From an uncultured Alistipes sp. (GTDB lineage Bacteria; Bacteroidota; Bacteroidia; Bacteroidales; Rikenellaceae), in assembly GCA_938014215.1 (NCBI GenBank), contig CALLRW010000006.1, forward strand, positions 62,001 through 126,000: 64,000 bases of DNA, read 5' to 3'. Positions 9,150 to 17,501 of this stretch are shown here, one piece after another (within the stretch, counting starts at the first letter, position 1; every line of letters begins with the position of its first letter). The translations under genes and the position numbers were made by a program. The notes beneath the pieces were generated by a model. It saw only the letters and a program-made list of their open reading frames with translations, was not told where the DNA came from and did not search any database.

Positions 9150-10376
9150 ATGGCAACTCTCAAACTCTACAATCCGATTCTTTCCGAAGCGACAAAAGAA
9201 TGCTACTGGTTCTGCGACGAGGCCGGAACGAGCTTTAAGGACGTGGACGAATTCATCAACGGTATCCCGGCGGGCGACGATAATATCGAATTGCTATTGC
9301 ACTGCGACGGTGGCGAGGTTAGGGAGGGCTGGGCCATCGTCGACAAGTTGCGGAGCACGGGCAAGAAGATAACCGCGACCATCGAGGGGAACTGTGCGTC
9401 GATGGCTACCGTCGTTTTGCTGGCCGCCTCCGAACGCCGAGCATACCCGCACGCCTCGCTGCTCATTCACAAGCCCTACTTCCCCGAATACACGCTTGCC
9501 AATGCGTACCGCGCCGATGATCTCGAATCGCTGGCCGCCTCATTACGGGACGACGAGCAGAAGATGCTCGATTTCTACGTCGAGCGAACCGGAGCGGATC
9601 GCACGGAACTCGAAGCGCTCATGAACGAAGACAAGTTTATCGGCATGGAGCGGGCAAAGGAACTCGGATTCATTCAGACGATCATCCCCGCAGCGTCGGC
9701 ATCGGCAGGCGGCCCGAACAGCGCGAAATCGGCTGCGTGGAAGCAGCAAAATTCAATAACCAACAATCAAAATTCTATGGCAACAAAAACCACGAAAAGC
9801 GAAGACAAAAGCGTGCTTCGCAAAGCCCTCGCAGCGCTGGCCGTTGCGCTGGGACTGGAAGCCCCGCAGCCCGTCAATTACGAGCTGAACACCGAATCGG
9901 GCGACACGATCACGATTGACAAGCCGGACGGCGAAGACCCCGCCGTCGGCGACAGCGCGTCGCCGGACGGAGAGCACAAGATGCCCGACGGCAAAACAAT
10001 CGTTATCGAGGACGGCAAAATCACGGAAATCCGCGACGCCGAGGATGATGGCGACGGAGGGGGCGATGATGGCGACGGAAGCGACCCCGATTCCGATGCG
10101 CTGGCCACGGCTAACGCACGTATCGCCGAACTCGAAACCGAACTGGCCGACGCCCGCAAAAACGCGAAAACGACCGACGAGAAGCGCATCCTGAACCTCG
10201 TCGCCATCGCAGGCGGCGAAGCATGGCTTGTCAAGGCCAAGTCCGACTACAAGCCCGCCGCACGCCAGAACGCGGCCACGGCCACAGGCGAGAGCAAGAA
10301 GAACGCGGCAAAACCGCAGTCGCGCGTCCAGCAGCGCATCGCCGAACTCGAAGCGGCACATCAGAAAACGGAGTAA
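9150..10376 (+). CDS. ClpP-like prohead protease fused to scaffold domain
   Basis: 408 residues from the ATG at 9150, which follows a terminator and a -7 box. Residues 1-185 are a ClpP-fold head maturation protease: the nucleophile is Ser84 in GNCASMATV, the His is His107 in LLIHKPYF, and Asp about 161 lies in a NEDKFIG motif. Residues about 210-408 are acidic, low-complexity and helical (Asp/Gly-rich stretch, then a coiled-coil), as in phage scaffolds. The major capsid gene follows. An in-frame ATG at 9777 could produce the scaffold part alone, as in the lambda C/Nu3 arrangement. Confidence 0.85.
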   Translation: MATLKLYNPILSEATKECYWFCDEAGTSFKDVDEFINGIPAGDDNIELLLHCDGGEVREGWAIVDKLRSTGKKITATIEGNCASMATVVLLAASERRAYPHASLLIHKPYFPEYTLANAYRADDLESLAASLRDDEQKMLDFYVERTGADRTELEALMNEDKFIGMERAKELGFIQTIIPAASASAGGPNSAKSAAWKQQNSITNNQNSMATKTTKSEDKSVLRKALAALAVALGLEAPQPVNYELNTESGDTITIDKPDGEDPAVGDSASPDGEHKMPDGKTIVIEDGKITEIRDAEDDGDGGGDDGDGSDPDSDALATANARIAELETELADARKNAKTTDEKRILNLVAIAGGEAWLVKAKSDYKPAARQNAATATGESKKNAAKPQSRVQQRIAELEAAHQKTE

Positions 10377-10399
10377 ATCACAAACAACACCAATCAATT

Positions 10400-11482
10400 A
10401 TGGCAAGTACAGGACTTAACTTTGCGAATCTGACCCCCGACAACGGGGCCATCAAAGACCTCAAGCGTCTGATCTTCCTTGCGGTCACCGACCCCGAATC
10501 GCTCGGAAAGATTTTCAACTTCCTGCCGAAGCAGAAGCACGGCGAAAAAGTCGGTTTCGTCGGCGAATTCGGAATGGTCGGCAAAGCCTCGCAGGGCTGT
10601 AATCCGACGTTCGGAACCAGCATCCTCGCAACGACCGAAAAAGAGTGGGACATCCGCGAATGGGAGGTCGCCGAGAAAATCTGCTACAAGGATTTGGAGG
10701 GCACGGTCGCGCAGGTCGCCATGCGCACCAAGACGAACATCGCCGACCTCACGGGCACGGAGTATACCGACTATATCCTTGCGCCCCGGCTCGAACTCGC
10801 CATCCGCAAGATGCTGATGCGTTACGCATGGTTCGGCGACAAGGCAGCCGATACGGTCACAGAAGGCGGCAACCTGCTCGATTCCATCGACCCGGCGTAT
10901 TTTACCCTCGTCGACGGTTTCTGGAAGCGTCTGTTTACGCTGGCCGCCGCAACGCCCGACCGTCGCACCACATGCGCAGCCAACGCCGCCGCGACGTTCG
11001 CCGAGCAGAAAACCGCCATGCGTCAGAATTATGCTGCCGTCGATTTCCTCGACGCGCTGATCTCCGACGCCTCGACGGTTCTGCGGCAGGCCAACGGTCA
11101 GCTCATCTACATCACGCAAGCGCTGAAAGACGCGCTGGACGCCGACCTCAAACGAAACAACAAAGGTTCGGAATTGCAGTGGACGGCGCTGTTCGACGGC
11201 ATCACGGAAACGAACTACAACGGCGTGCAGATGATCGCCATCCCGTTCCTCGACGAGATCATCAAAGGCTGCGAAACCGTCAGCGGCGGCAAGGCGTGGA
11301 ACAAGCCTTATCGCGCGCTCTACACGATCAAAGACGACCTGCTCGTCGGCATGGAGAGCGAAAGCGAGGTCGCCGACATTCAGGTATGGTTCAACAAGGA
11401 CGAGCAGATGAACAAGATTCTGTCGAAAGACAAAATCGGAACGCTGATCGCCGACGACAACCTCGTACAGGTAGGTTTCTAA
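10400..11482 (+). CDS. Major capsid protein
   Basis: 360 residues from the ATG at 10400, preceded by an A/C-rich leader (cacaaacaacaccaatcaatt) typical of strong Bacteroidota initiation. It lies directly after the protease-scaffold gene and is of normal HK97-type size. The sequence (N-terminus MASTGLNFANLTPDNGAIKD, C-terminal DNLVQVGF) has the mixed alpha/beta pattern of Bacteroidales phage capsids, with no other recognised domain. The assignment rests mainly on gene order. Confidence 0.75.
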   Translation: MASTGLNFANLTPDNGAIKDLKRLIFLAVTDPESLGKIFNFLPKQKHGEKVGFVGEFGMVGKASQGCNPTFGTSILATTEKEWDIREWEVAEKICYKDLEGTVAQVAMRTKTNIADLTGTEYTDYILAPRLELAIRKMLMRYAWFGDKAADTVTEGGNLLDSIDPAYFTLVDGFWKRLFTLAAATPDRRTTCAANAAATFAEQKTAMRQNYAAVDFLDALISDASTVLRQANGQLIYITQALKDALDADLKRNNKGSELQWTALFDGITETNYNGVQMIAIPFLDEIIKGCETVSGGKAWNKPYRALYTIKDDLLVGMESESEVADIQVWFNKDEQMNKILSKDKIGTLIADDNLVQVGF

Positions 11483-11503
11483 CCCTCAAAACTCGATTAC
11501 ACT

Positions 11504-12124
11504 ATGAATTGCGATAGCTTCATCAAGGCGAAAATCGAAAAAAACTGTGCGGAACCGATTACGAAGGGCGTTGAGCGCACCGCGTGGATCGGGAACCGGG
11601 CACAACTCGACATCGCCAATCTCGAATTCGTCGAGGGTTCGACGAATCAAGTGCTGAATCTGCCGCTTATCAAAGGCGCGCAGTTGTACCCGATCATTCA
11701 GTACGGCACAAAACCGTTCGAGGGGCTGAAAACCGATCTTGACGGCAGCGGCAAGCTGGGTGGCACGGCTTCGACCGAATTTCCGTTCATCGTACCCGAC
11801 AACAGCCCGGCGGTTTGTGAGAATATCATCGACCCGCTGCTCGACGGAGAGTTTTTCGTCATTTGGCAGAACCGACACAAGAACCTGCGGGCCACGAACG
11901 AAGCGGAGCGCGGAGCGTCGGCATACCAAATCGCCGGACTTTTCAACGGCCTCACGCTGTCGTCCGGGTCGTGCGAGAAATACAGCGACGACACCCTGTC
12001 GGGCTGGGCTATTACGCTCAAAGAGGAGAAAGCGCCCCGTTCGGCGATGTTCCTCAACGCAGGCTCGCTCGCAGCCACCGAGGCACTCATCAAAACGATG
12101 CTCACCCCCTCGGCGACGGAGTAA
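11504..12124 (+). CDS. Hypothetical phage structural protein (206 aa)
   Basis: Soluble protein starting 21 bp after the capsid gene. It is beta-rich with a Gly/Ser-rich middle and no signal peptide. Its place next to the capsid gene suggests a decoration protein, a tail-tube-like protein or a second capsid component. I do not recognise the family. Confidence 0.55.
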   Translation: MNCDSFIKAKIEKNCAEPITKGVERTAWIGNRAQLDIANLEFVEGSTNQVLNLPLIKGAQLYPIIQYGTKPFEGLKTDLDGSGKLGGTASTEFPFIVPDNSPAVCENIIDPLLDGEFFVIWQNRHKNLRATNEAERGASAYQIAGLFNGLTLSSGSCEKYSDDTLSGWAITLKEEKAPRSAMFLNAGSLAATEALIKTMLTPSATE

Positions 12125-12130
12125 TGCACT

Positions 12131-12886
12131 ATGACCGTCGACGAGGTAAAAATCCTGCTTTCGGACTTGAATAGGGGTTACAATACCCCCTATTCGAGCG
12201 CCGAACAGGCGACTATCGAAAGACTTTATTACGAGGTCTTGGGAAAGCGTTTGAGCGGCTGCCGATGTCCCGACAAGTGGCACGACGCAGTGCTCGAAAT
12301 CAACTCGTACATCAAAAAACACGGAAAAATGAAAGAGAAATCGAATTACAAACTGCGTGCAGGGGTTATTCTGCAAATCGCAGGGTCTTCGGAAATTTAC
12401 ACGAACGATAATCTGACCGACGAGGTGGCCGCGGCGTTCCTCAAAGAGCACCCGAACGCCACCGGGCGTTTCGAGGTTATCCCCACGGCAAAAAAGGATG
12501 CCGAAGCACCGAAAGCTGGCGGGGAATCGTCGGAACTCGAAGCGGCACACAACCGTATCGCCATCCTCGAATCCGAGAAAGCGGAACTTGAAAGCCGCTG
12601 CGCCGCATTGCAGGCCCGAATCGACGCCGCGGCGGCCACCGACGACGAGAAACCCGAAAACGAGAGCGGCGAAGCCGAAAGCGCTGACGAGGCCGACGAA
12701 CAGCCCGCCGGGTACAATGGCAATACTGCCGATGACGCTATCCGACAGGCTATCGCCGCCGAACTCGTGGCCGGGAAGTCGAAAACGGCCATCAAGCAGG
12801 AGTTGGCGGGCAAGGAGATCGGCGGCGTGAAGCTCACACACCGCCTTATTTCCGACTACATCGAGAAGATCACCGCAGAGGAGTAA
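12131..12886 (+). CDS. Hypothetical phage head-module protein (251 aa)
   Basis: Residues 1-65 form a helical domain with a CRCPDKWHDA motif. Residues about 75-115 form a small alpha/beta unit. Residues about 135-165 are a coiled coil, followed by an acidic low-complexity linker and a C-terminal helical domain that includes GKSKTAIKQELAGKEIGGVK, which looks HTH-like. It lies 6 bp after the previous gene and 6 bp before portal. No known family; an assembly or head-joining role is inferred. Confidence 0.5.
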   Translation: MTVDEVKILLSDLNRGYNTPYSSAEQATIERLYYEVLGKRLSGCRCPDKWHDAVLEINSYIKKHGKMKEKSNYKLRAGVILQIAGSSEIYTNDNLTDEVAAAFLKEHPNATGRFEVIPTAKKDAEAPKAGGESSELEAAHNRIAILESEKAELESRCAALQARIDAAAATDDEKPENESGEAESADEADEQPAGYNGNTADDAIRQAIAAELVAGKSKTAIKQELAGKEIGGVKLTHRLISDYIEKITAEE

Positions 12887-12892
12887 CCACCC

Positions 12893-14074
12893 ATGAACGT
12901 AAAGCACACAAAGAAGCCCGAAACGCGTGTAGACGTTAAATACCTGTCGTCGTTGGGTATCAAAACCTACGGCGACAATAACCTATACCCGCAAACGGTG
13001 CGCGATATTGTCGATTCGTCGCCCACAGGTCGCACCTGTGTTGAGCGGCGTTCAACATATATCGAGGGAAACGGCCTCGCGTCGCAAGCGTTGGCCGAAA
13101 CCGTGTGCGACACGCGAGGGAATACGGTAGACGACGTTCATCACTTGTGCGCCGACGATGTAGCTTACCAAGACGGCCTTGCCCTGCACGTCAATTACAA
13201 TATTCTCGGACAGATCGTGTCGATGGCGCACGTTCCGTTCGAGAATTGCCGCCTTGAAGAGGAAGACGACGACGGCATTATAAGCCATATCGTCGTACAT
13301 CCCGATTGGCGGGGTAAAAAGACGCGCGGCGGTAAGGCTGTAAAGGTAACCATCGAAACAATCGAGGTGTTCCCGGTCTTCAATCCGTTACCCGACGTCG
13401 TGCAGTTGCAGATACAGGCCGCGGGCGGAATCGAATTCTACAAGGGTCAGATTCTCTACATTTCACGCGCCGGGCGAAATGCCTATCCCCTGCCGTTGGT
13501 CGACGTCGTATTGACCGACATGTCGACGGACGAGGGGCTTTCGAATGTCAACAACCGAAACGTCCGAAATAATTTCCTCACGGCGGGTATGCTCATCACG
13601 AAGCGCGGACAAGGCAGCAGCACGGTCGACGGCGACAAAGACGGCGTATCGTCCGACGACGGATTTACGGAGGAATTCGAAAAACTGCAAGGCGATACGA
13701 ATTCGCTTAAAATCATGCAGGTTGAGATTGAAACCGACGAGGATAAGCCCGAATTCGTACCGTTCAAAACGAACAACTACGACAAAGAGTTTACGGCCAC
13801 AACGAAAGCTGTAACCGATAACATCTATGCGGCGCTCAACCAAGAAACGTTTGGAAGATTACGCAGCGGCAGCATCGGGTTCACAGGCGACCTTGCGAAC
13901 GACGTGAAGCGCGAATACTGCGAGCAGGTAGCAAAGCAACAACGGATGTTGTCGCGTGCGTATCAAGCCATTTTCAGCCATTGGGAACCGAACACGATTC
14001 CGTACACCGGAGCGGGCGATGCTGCCATCGAGCCGCTCGTAAAATCCATTGCCAACGATGCGACATCTGATTGA
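12893..14074 (+). CDS. Phage portal protein
   Basis: 393 residues. The segment GDNNLYPQTVRDIVDSSPTG near the N-terminus, the TYIEGNGL motif, the acidic middle and the late LNQETFGRL region fit the small portal proteins of Bacteroidales phages. Position between head genes and a connector supports this. Portal forms the dodecameric DNA channel at the capsid vertex. It overlaps the next gene by 17-26 bp depending on the start of that gene. It sits after the capsid gene, whereas the usual order is portal-protease-capsid. Confidence 0.7.
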   Translation: MNVKHTKKPETRVDVKYLSSLGIKTYGDNNLYPQTVRDIVDSSPTGRTCVERRSTYIEGNGLASQALAETVCDTRGNTVDDVHHLCADDVAYQDGLALHVNYNILGQIVSMAHVPFENCRLEEEDDDGIISHIVVHPDWRGKKTRGGKAVKVTIETIEVFPVFNPLPDVVQLQIQAAGGIEFYKGQILYISRAGRNAYPLPLVDVVLTDMSTDEGLSNVNNRNVRNNFLTAGMLITKRGQGSSTVDGDKDGVSSDDGFTEEFEKLQGDTNSLKIMQVEIETDEDKPEFVPFKTNNYDKEFTATTKAVTDNIYAALNQETFGRLRSGSIGFTGDLANDVKREYCEQVAKQQRMLSRAYQAIFSHWEPNTIPYTGAGDAAIEPLVKSIANDATSD

Positions 14075-14561
14075 ACCGCGCGACGTCGATAAATACGCCC
14101 GCCCCTGCGACATGGACGACGAGATTATCGCCCGCGCCATCGAAGAGGCCGAATTACTCGACATCAAACCGAAGCTGGGCGACGAACTGTTCATGCGATT
14201 GCTTACACATGTGCAATTCGCCGTACTCATTAACGGCGGCGAATATACCGACGAATGTAGGAATCGGCGGCATTTCGTCGGCTTGCGCCGGGCGCTGGCC
14301 TACTACGTTTGGGCGCGCCTCGTCAAAACGAGTGTAAACCATTTGACACGCTTCGGCTTCGTGCAGAAGCGCGACGAGTATTCACAGGCGACCGAATACC
14401 GCGAGCGGCAAACGGCGTACAACGACGCTTTCGCCATCGCTGACGGTTATATGAAAGAGTGCCTTGCCTACATCCAAGCAAAGCCGGAAATTTTCGCTGA
14501 TTATACGCTCAAGGGGAAAGTCAAGGCCAATCGAACGAAATTCAAAATTTTAGGCAATTAA
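14058..14561 (+). CDS. Head-tail connector-like protein (DUF6712-like)
   Basis: All-helical protein of 167-170 residues with LGDELFMRL near residue 45, followed by a helix ending in a Tyr-rich YVWARLVKT, as in gp6-type connectors and DUF6712 proteins of Bacteroides phages. Two ATGs (14049 and 14058) are possible; the second gives MRHLIEPRDVDKYARP. Both overlap the portal gene. The family name is from memory of the pattern and is not verified. Confidence 0.55.
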   Translation: MRHLIEPRDVDKYARPCDMDDEIIARAIEEAELLDIKPKLGDELFMRLLTHVQFAVLINGGEYTDECRNRRHFVGLRRALAYYVWARLVKTSVNHLTRFGFVQKRDEYSQATEYRERQTAYNDAFAIADGYMKECLAYIQAKPEIFADYTLKGKVKANRTKFKILGN

Positions 14562-14563
14562 CT

Positions 14564-15625
14564 ATGTATGACATCAAATTAGGGCAGGGATGCGGCATCA
14601 AAGCCACGATGTTGACCCCGACAGGCGGCGTCTGCGATCTGCGCCGGGCGCGGTATATCGCGGCATCGCTCGTGCTGCCGTCCGGTGCAACCATGAACTG
14701 CGAGGACATCGCGTTTAACGAGGTCACGAACGGCGTCTATGTCCGCCTGCTCGGAACCCGCGAACTGACTACCACGGGACAATACGGCATCGTCTTCAAT
14801 GTCAAACTGGAAGACAAGACGATGTATTCGACGCCCGTTGTGTGGTTCGCAGAGGTCAAAGAGGACGCCCCGACGGGCTATCACGAACTGACGCTATCGC
14901 TGTCGCTTACCGTCGTAAATTTCCCGGATAATGTTTCCTATACGGGAGCGTCGCCAAAGATCGGCGACAAAAATACGTGGCTGGTCTACGACGATGATCT
15001 CAACGCGTATGTCGATACGGGTATCGAGGTCGGATATGCGAACCTGCTGTCCCGCTATGACAGTAAGTTTGCCGAAATCGTTGTCCCGTGTACCGAGGCA
15101 ACCAACGCGGCCGCAGCAGCGACGGTCGCCGCAAACAACGCAGCCGCAGCAGCCAATAGCGCAGCAGGAAGCGCATCGACGGCGACAGCCGCAGCGAATA
15201 CGGCCGCAGGCAAGGCAAACACCGCAACGACGGCCGCAAATAACGCAGCAACGGCGGCCAACACAGCCGCGGGTAAGGCAAACGAGGCGGCGACAGCAGC
15301 AAATAATGCAGCGGAATCCGCGCAGCGCGTCGTCGACACCTATGACGACGTTATCAATACGCTCGCGCACTCCGACTGCACCCTCGACGAACGGGTCGAG
15401 GCGCTCGAAAGGGCGCTTATATCCGTTTTGTCGGGTGCTGTCGTGATTCCCAAATTGCAGGTCAAGGAGCTGAACGTATGGGGTGATAACAACCTTGCAC
15501 CCGTCGGCAACGGCGCACCGACGAAAGCCCCGGACAGGGCCGGGCAGTTCTACATCGACAAGACCGCCCGCACACTCTATTTCTCAACGGGGAATGCGGC
15601 CGTGTCCGACTGGAAAATTCAATAA
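14564..15625 (+). CDS. Tail fibre / baseplate protein with Ala-rich shaft
   Basis: 353 residues. Residues 1-105 form a beta-rich domain similar in layout to BppU-type N-terminal domains. Residues about 180-255 are an Ala/Asn/Thr-rich repeat (units such as AANTAAGKAN) that would form a trimeric helical shaft. The C-terminus (DRAGQFYIDKTARTLYFSTG) looks like a fibre-end motif. It starts 2 bp after the connector gene and directly precedes the DGR target, so it may carry or anchor that receptor-binding protein. Confidence 0.6.
   Translation: MYDIKLGQGCGIKATMLTPTGGVCDLRRARYIAASLVLPSGATMNCEDIAFNEVTNGVYVRLLGTRELTTTGQYGIVFNVKLEDKTMYSTPVVWFAEVKEDAPTGYHELTLSLSLTVVNFPDNVSYTGASPKIGDKNTWLVYDDDLNAYVDTGIEVGYANLLSRYDSKFAEIVVPCTEATNAAAAATVAANNAAAAANSAAGSASTATAAANTAAGKANTATTAANNAATAANTAAGKANEAATAANNAAESAQRVVDTYDDVINTLAHSDCTLDERVEALERALISVLSGAVVIPKLQVKELNVWGDNNLAPVGNGAPTKAPDRAGQFYIDKTARTLYFSTGNAAVSDWKIQ
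15110..15325 (+). repeat. Low-complexity Ala-coding repeat
   Basis: Degenerate repetition of GCAGC/GCCGCA codons inside the tail fibre gene, coding for Ala-rich heptad-like units with Asn, Thr, Ser and Gly. It likely encodes a coiled-coil shaft whose length may vary by recombination. Confidence 0.6.
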
Positions 15626-15637
15626 CGCAAACGGAAT

Positions 15638-16984
15638 ATGGCACAGGTTAACAAATACGCAGATCGGGCCGCTTATACGGCCGACACGAAACGTCTTTCG
15701 ACGAAATCGGCCGTTTCGTTCATCGAAAATGAGACGACAACGATTTACGACGGTGTGAATACCGTCGTCGGAAAATCGGCTGCCGCCATCGGCGATCTCG
15801 CCGTTTTCGATAAAACGGACGGGGTTATCAAATACATCAAAAGCGCAACGATTGCCAAGGCGCAGATTCCAGCAAACCTTGTACCGCTGGCCGTCGTCTA
15901 TGCGCGACAAGGTGAACAGCTATTGATCGTATCGCTCGACCATGTTTCGGGCAGCATCCGCTGGGCACATACCTACGAGGTTGCATTGTCGGGTTTCGAT
16001 CTCGCTGCGGGCGGCACAATCGTGTTGAAGCTCGGTTCCGACCCTGCCGCCGCAGAGGTGTCGATAGCGTATACCGCAGGCGCAACGCTCGCGGATGTTG
16101 CATCGGCTATCAACGCGAAACTCAAAGGTGGGACACCCAATTACTCCTCGGCGGATTATGGGGGATGGGCGGCGACTGCGGCGGACAATTTCGTCGTGAT
16201 GGGTTCGAACACGTATAACGCCTCCCGTGCGGCGATTGCCGTTGTTGGCGGTTGTCAGATCGCAAGGACACCGGAAGACATTAACTACCAAACAACGTTG
16301 ACGGGGGTGTTGATCGAGGGGTCAACCGAATATGTCCGCCGCAACAACGGCGTTGATTCGTCGTTTGCGGGCTGTAATCCCGAAAAATTCCTGCAATACT
16401 ATTCGGCCAACGGAACCGATACCACAGGAATCAAACCCGGAAGTAGCACCATAATTCGGGAAAGCGCTTTTACGGAAGAGGCCAACCCGGAACTGGTCGC
16501 CGCCTATCCAACCTACCGGGATTATCTGTTCGGAGAACATTTGCTGCAATATCCCGCAGCCTACGGCGCGCTGCTTCGTGATGGCAAGGCCAACACGCAC
16601 CTGATCGGCGGTCTGCGGTTCGTCGACATCCACGGCGAAAGCGTTCCCCGTTATCCGGCCGCTGCGGCCGCTCTCGACTACGGCGTCACGGTCGAGGGCG
16701 CAACTACCGGACTGGAAGCGGGCGCATGGTGGCTGCCGTCCGTCGATGAAGTCTACCTGCTCATGCACGACCGCGTGCTAACGTCCGCCGACCGGGAAAG
16801 CGACCCTGTAAACCGCACGCTGTCGCGCCTCGGTAAGACGACCTGCTACGGATCGGGTTATTATCCGTGGACATCGTGCGAGTGCAATTCCTACTACGCG
16901 TTCATCTACAGCGGCTACACGGGCTACGTGAGCAGCAACAACGAGTATTACACGGGCGCCGTGCGTCCGGTTTCCGCTTTGTAA
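15638..16984 (+). CDS. DGR target: variable tail/receptor-binding protein
   Basis: 448 residues with no signal peptide. Residues 1-100 look like an attachment domain found on phage fibres. The C-terminal third has the C-type-lectin/FGE-like fold seen in DUF1566 proteins: a WWLPSVDEVYLL motif near residue 365, a YYPWTS segment, and a conserved AVRPVS end. The last 33 codons before the stop are the variable repeat, matched by the template 637 bp downstream with only adenine-linked changes. Varied residues are those coded by AAC and similar codons in TR, which show here as Tyr, Ser, Gly, Glu and Cys. The family displays hypervariable residues for ligand binding; tropism switching is the inferred role. 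Confidence 0.88.
   Translation: MAQVNKYADRAAYTADTKRLSTKSAVSFIENETTTIYDGVNTVVGKSAAAIGDLAVFDKTDGVIKYIKSATIAKAQIPANLVPLAVVYARQGEQLLIVSLDHVSGSIRWAHTYEVALSGFDLAAGGTIVLKLGSDPAAAEVSIAYTAGATLADVASAINAKLKGGTPNYSSADYGGWAATAADNFVVMGSNTYNASRAAIAVVGGCQIARTPEDINYQTTLTGVLIEGSTEYVRRNNGVDSSFAGCNPEKFLQYYSANGTDTTGIKPGSSTIIRESAFTEEANPELVAAYPTYRDYLFGEHLLQYPAAYGALLRDGKANTHLIGGLRFVDIHGESVPRYPAAAAALDYGVTVEGATTGLEAGAWWLPSVDEVYLLMHDRVLTSADRESDPVNRTLSRLGKTTCYGSGYYPWTSCECNSYYAFIYSGYTGYVSSNNEYYTGAVRPVSAL
16878..16976 (+). repeat. DGR variable repeat (VR)
   Basis: Aligns without gaps to TR at 17515-17613 (offset 637). 87 of 99 positions agree and all 12 mismatches are at adenines of TR: 7 A-to-G and 5 A-to-T, none to C. 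The 3' end gtgcgtccggtttccg (16961-16976) is identical to TR and acts as the homing (IMH-like) end; it lies just before the stop codon. Upstream of 16878 non-adenine mismatches begin. Confidence 0.93.
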
Positions 16985-17006
16985 AAACAGTTTTCAGTTT
17001 TTAATT

Positions 17007-17039
17007 CCCGCGCCGCATCGCGTCGGCGTGCGGCGCGGG
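17007..17039. other. GC-rich inverted repeat downstream of VR
   Basis: Perfect 11-bp arms CCCGCGCCGCA (17007-17017) and TGCGGCGCGGG (17029-17039) with an 11-nt loop, 22 bp after the stop codon of the target gene. DGRs such as that of phage BPP-1 need a hairpin or cruciform a few bases after VR for efficient homing. There is no T-run, so it is not a typical terminator. Confidence 0.7.
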
Positions 17040-17055
17040 TTCGCAAGTTAGACCT

Positions 17056-17451
17056 ATGGCAAAGAAATTATCTATCCTCGACAAAACGTTCCAACTGGCG
17101 TTGCTCCTGCATCGCCGGACAGCGGAATTCAATCGCAAATACAAATTCACTATCGGCGACCGCATCGACGTTGTGGCAGAGGAAGCGCAGGAAATGATAC
17201 TGCGGGCGAATCATCAAACCGACCCGAAACGGGCCGCACAAATCATCTACGATTTCGTCCTGCGTATTGACACCCTGTCGCTAAAACTGCGGATGGCCGT
17301 TGCGCTGGGTCTGATGAGTGACGACGCAAAAGCACAATGCGATATGCTTATCGCAAAGATTAAAGACGAGGCGAGGGGTTGGCGAAACTATTTTCTTCGT
17401 GGCGAGGGTGTCGTCGGCAAGAGCAACGGGCCGTCGGCAGAGAGCCTATAA
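17056..17451 (+). CDS. avd: DGR accessory protein, Avd-like four-helix bundle
   Basis: 131 residues, all helical and basic, with KLSILDKTFQLALLLHRRTA at the start and a C-terminal ARGWRNYFLR motif, the pattern of the Avd / 23S rRNA-intervening-sequence protein family. Avd binds the DGR reverse transcriptase and the template RNA and is needed for mutagenic homing. The position between VR and TR/RT matches classical DGR layout. The start is the ATG at 17056, 16 bp after the hairpin. It stops 63 bp before the TR. Confidence 0.85.
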   Translation: MAKKLSILDKTFQLALLLHRRTAEFNRKYKFTIGDRIDVVAEEAQEMILRANHQTDPKRAAQIIYDFVLRIDTLSLKLRMAVALGLMSDDAKAQCDMLIAKIKDEARGWRNYFLRGEGVVGKSNGPSAESL

Positions 17452-17501
17452 TTATTATTTTGAAAAGGGTTTGCATACTATCATTCATAGTTATACCGAC
17501 A

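Noticed and set aside
11486..12907. 473-aa - strand frame in the prophage
   Set aside because: Lies antisense to two phage genes in a single-direction block, composition Arg/Phe/Gly-biased, no domain.
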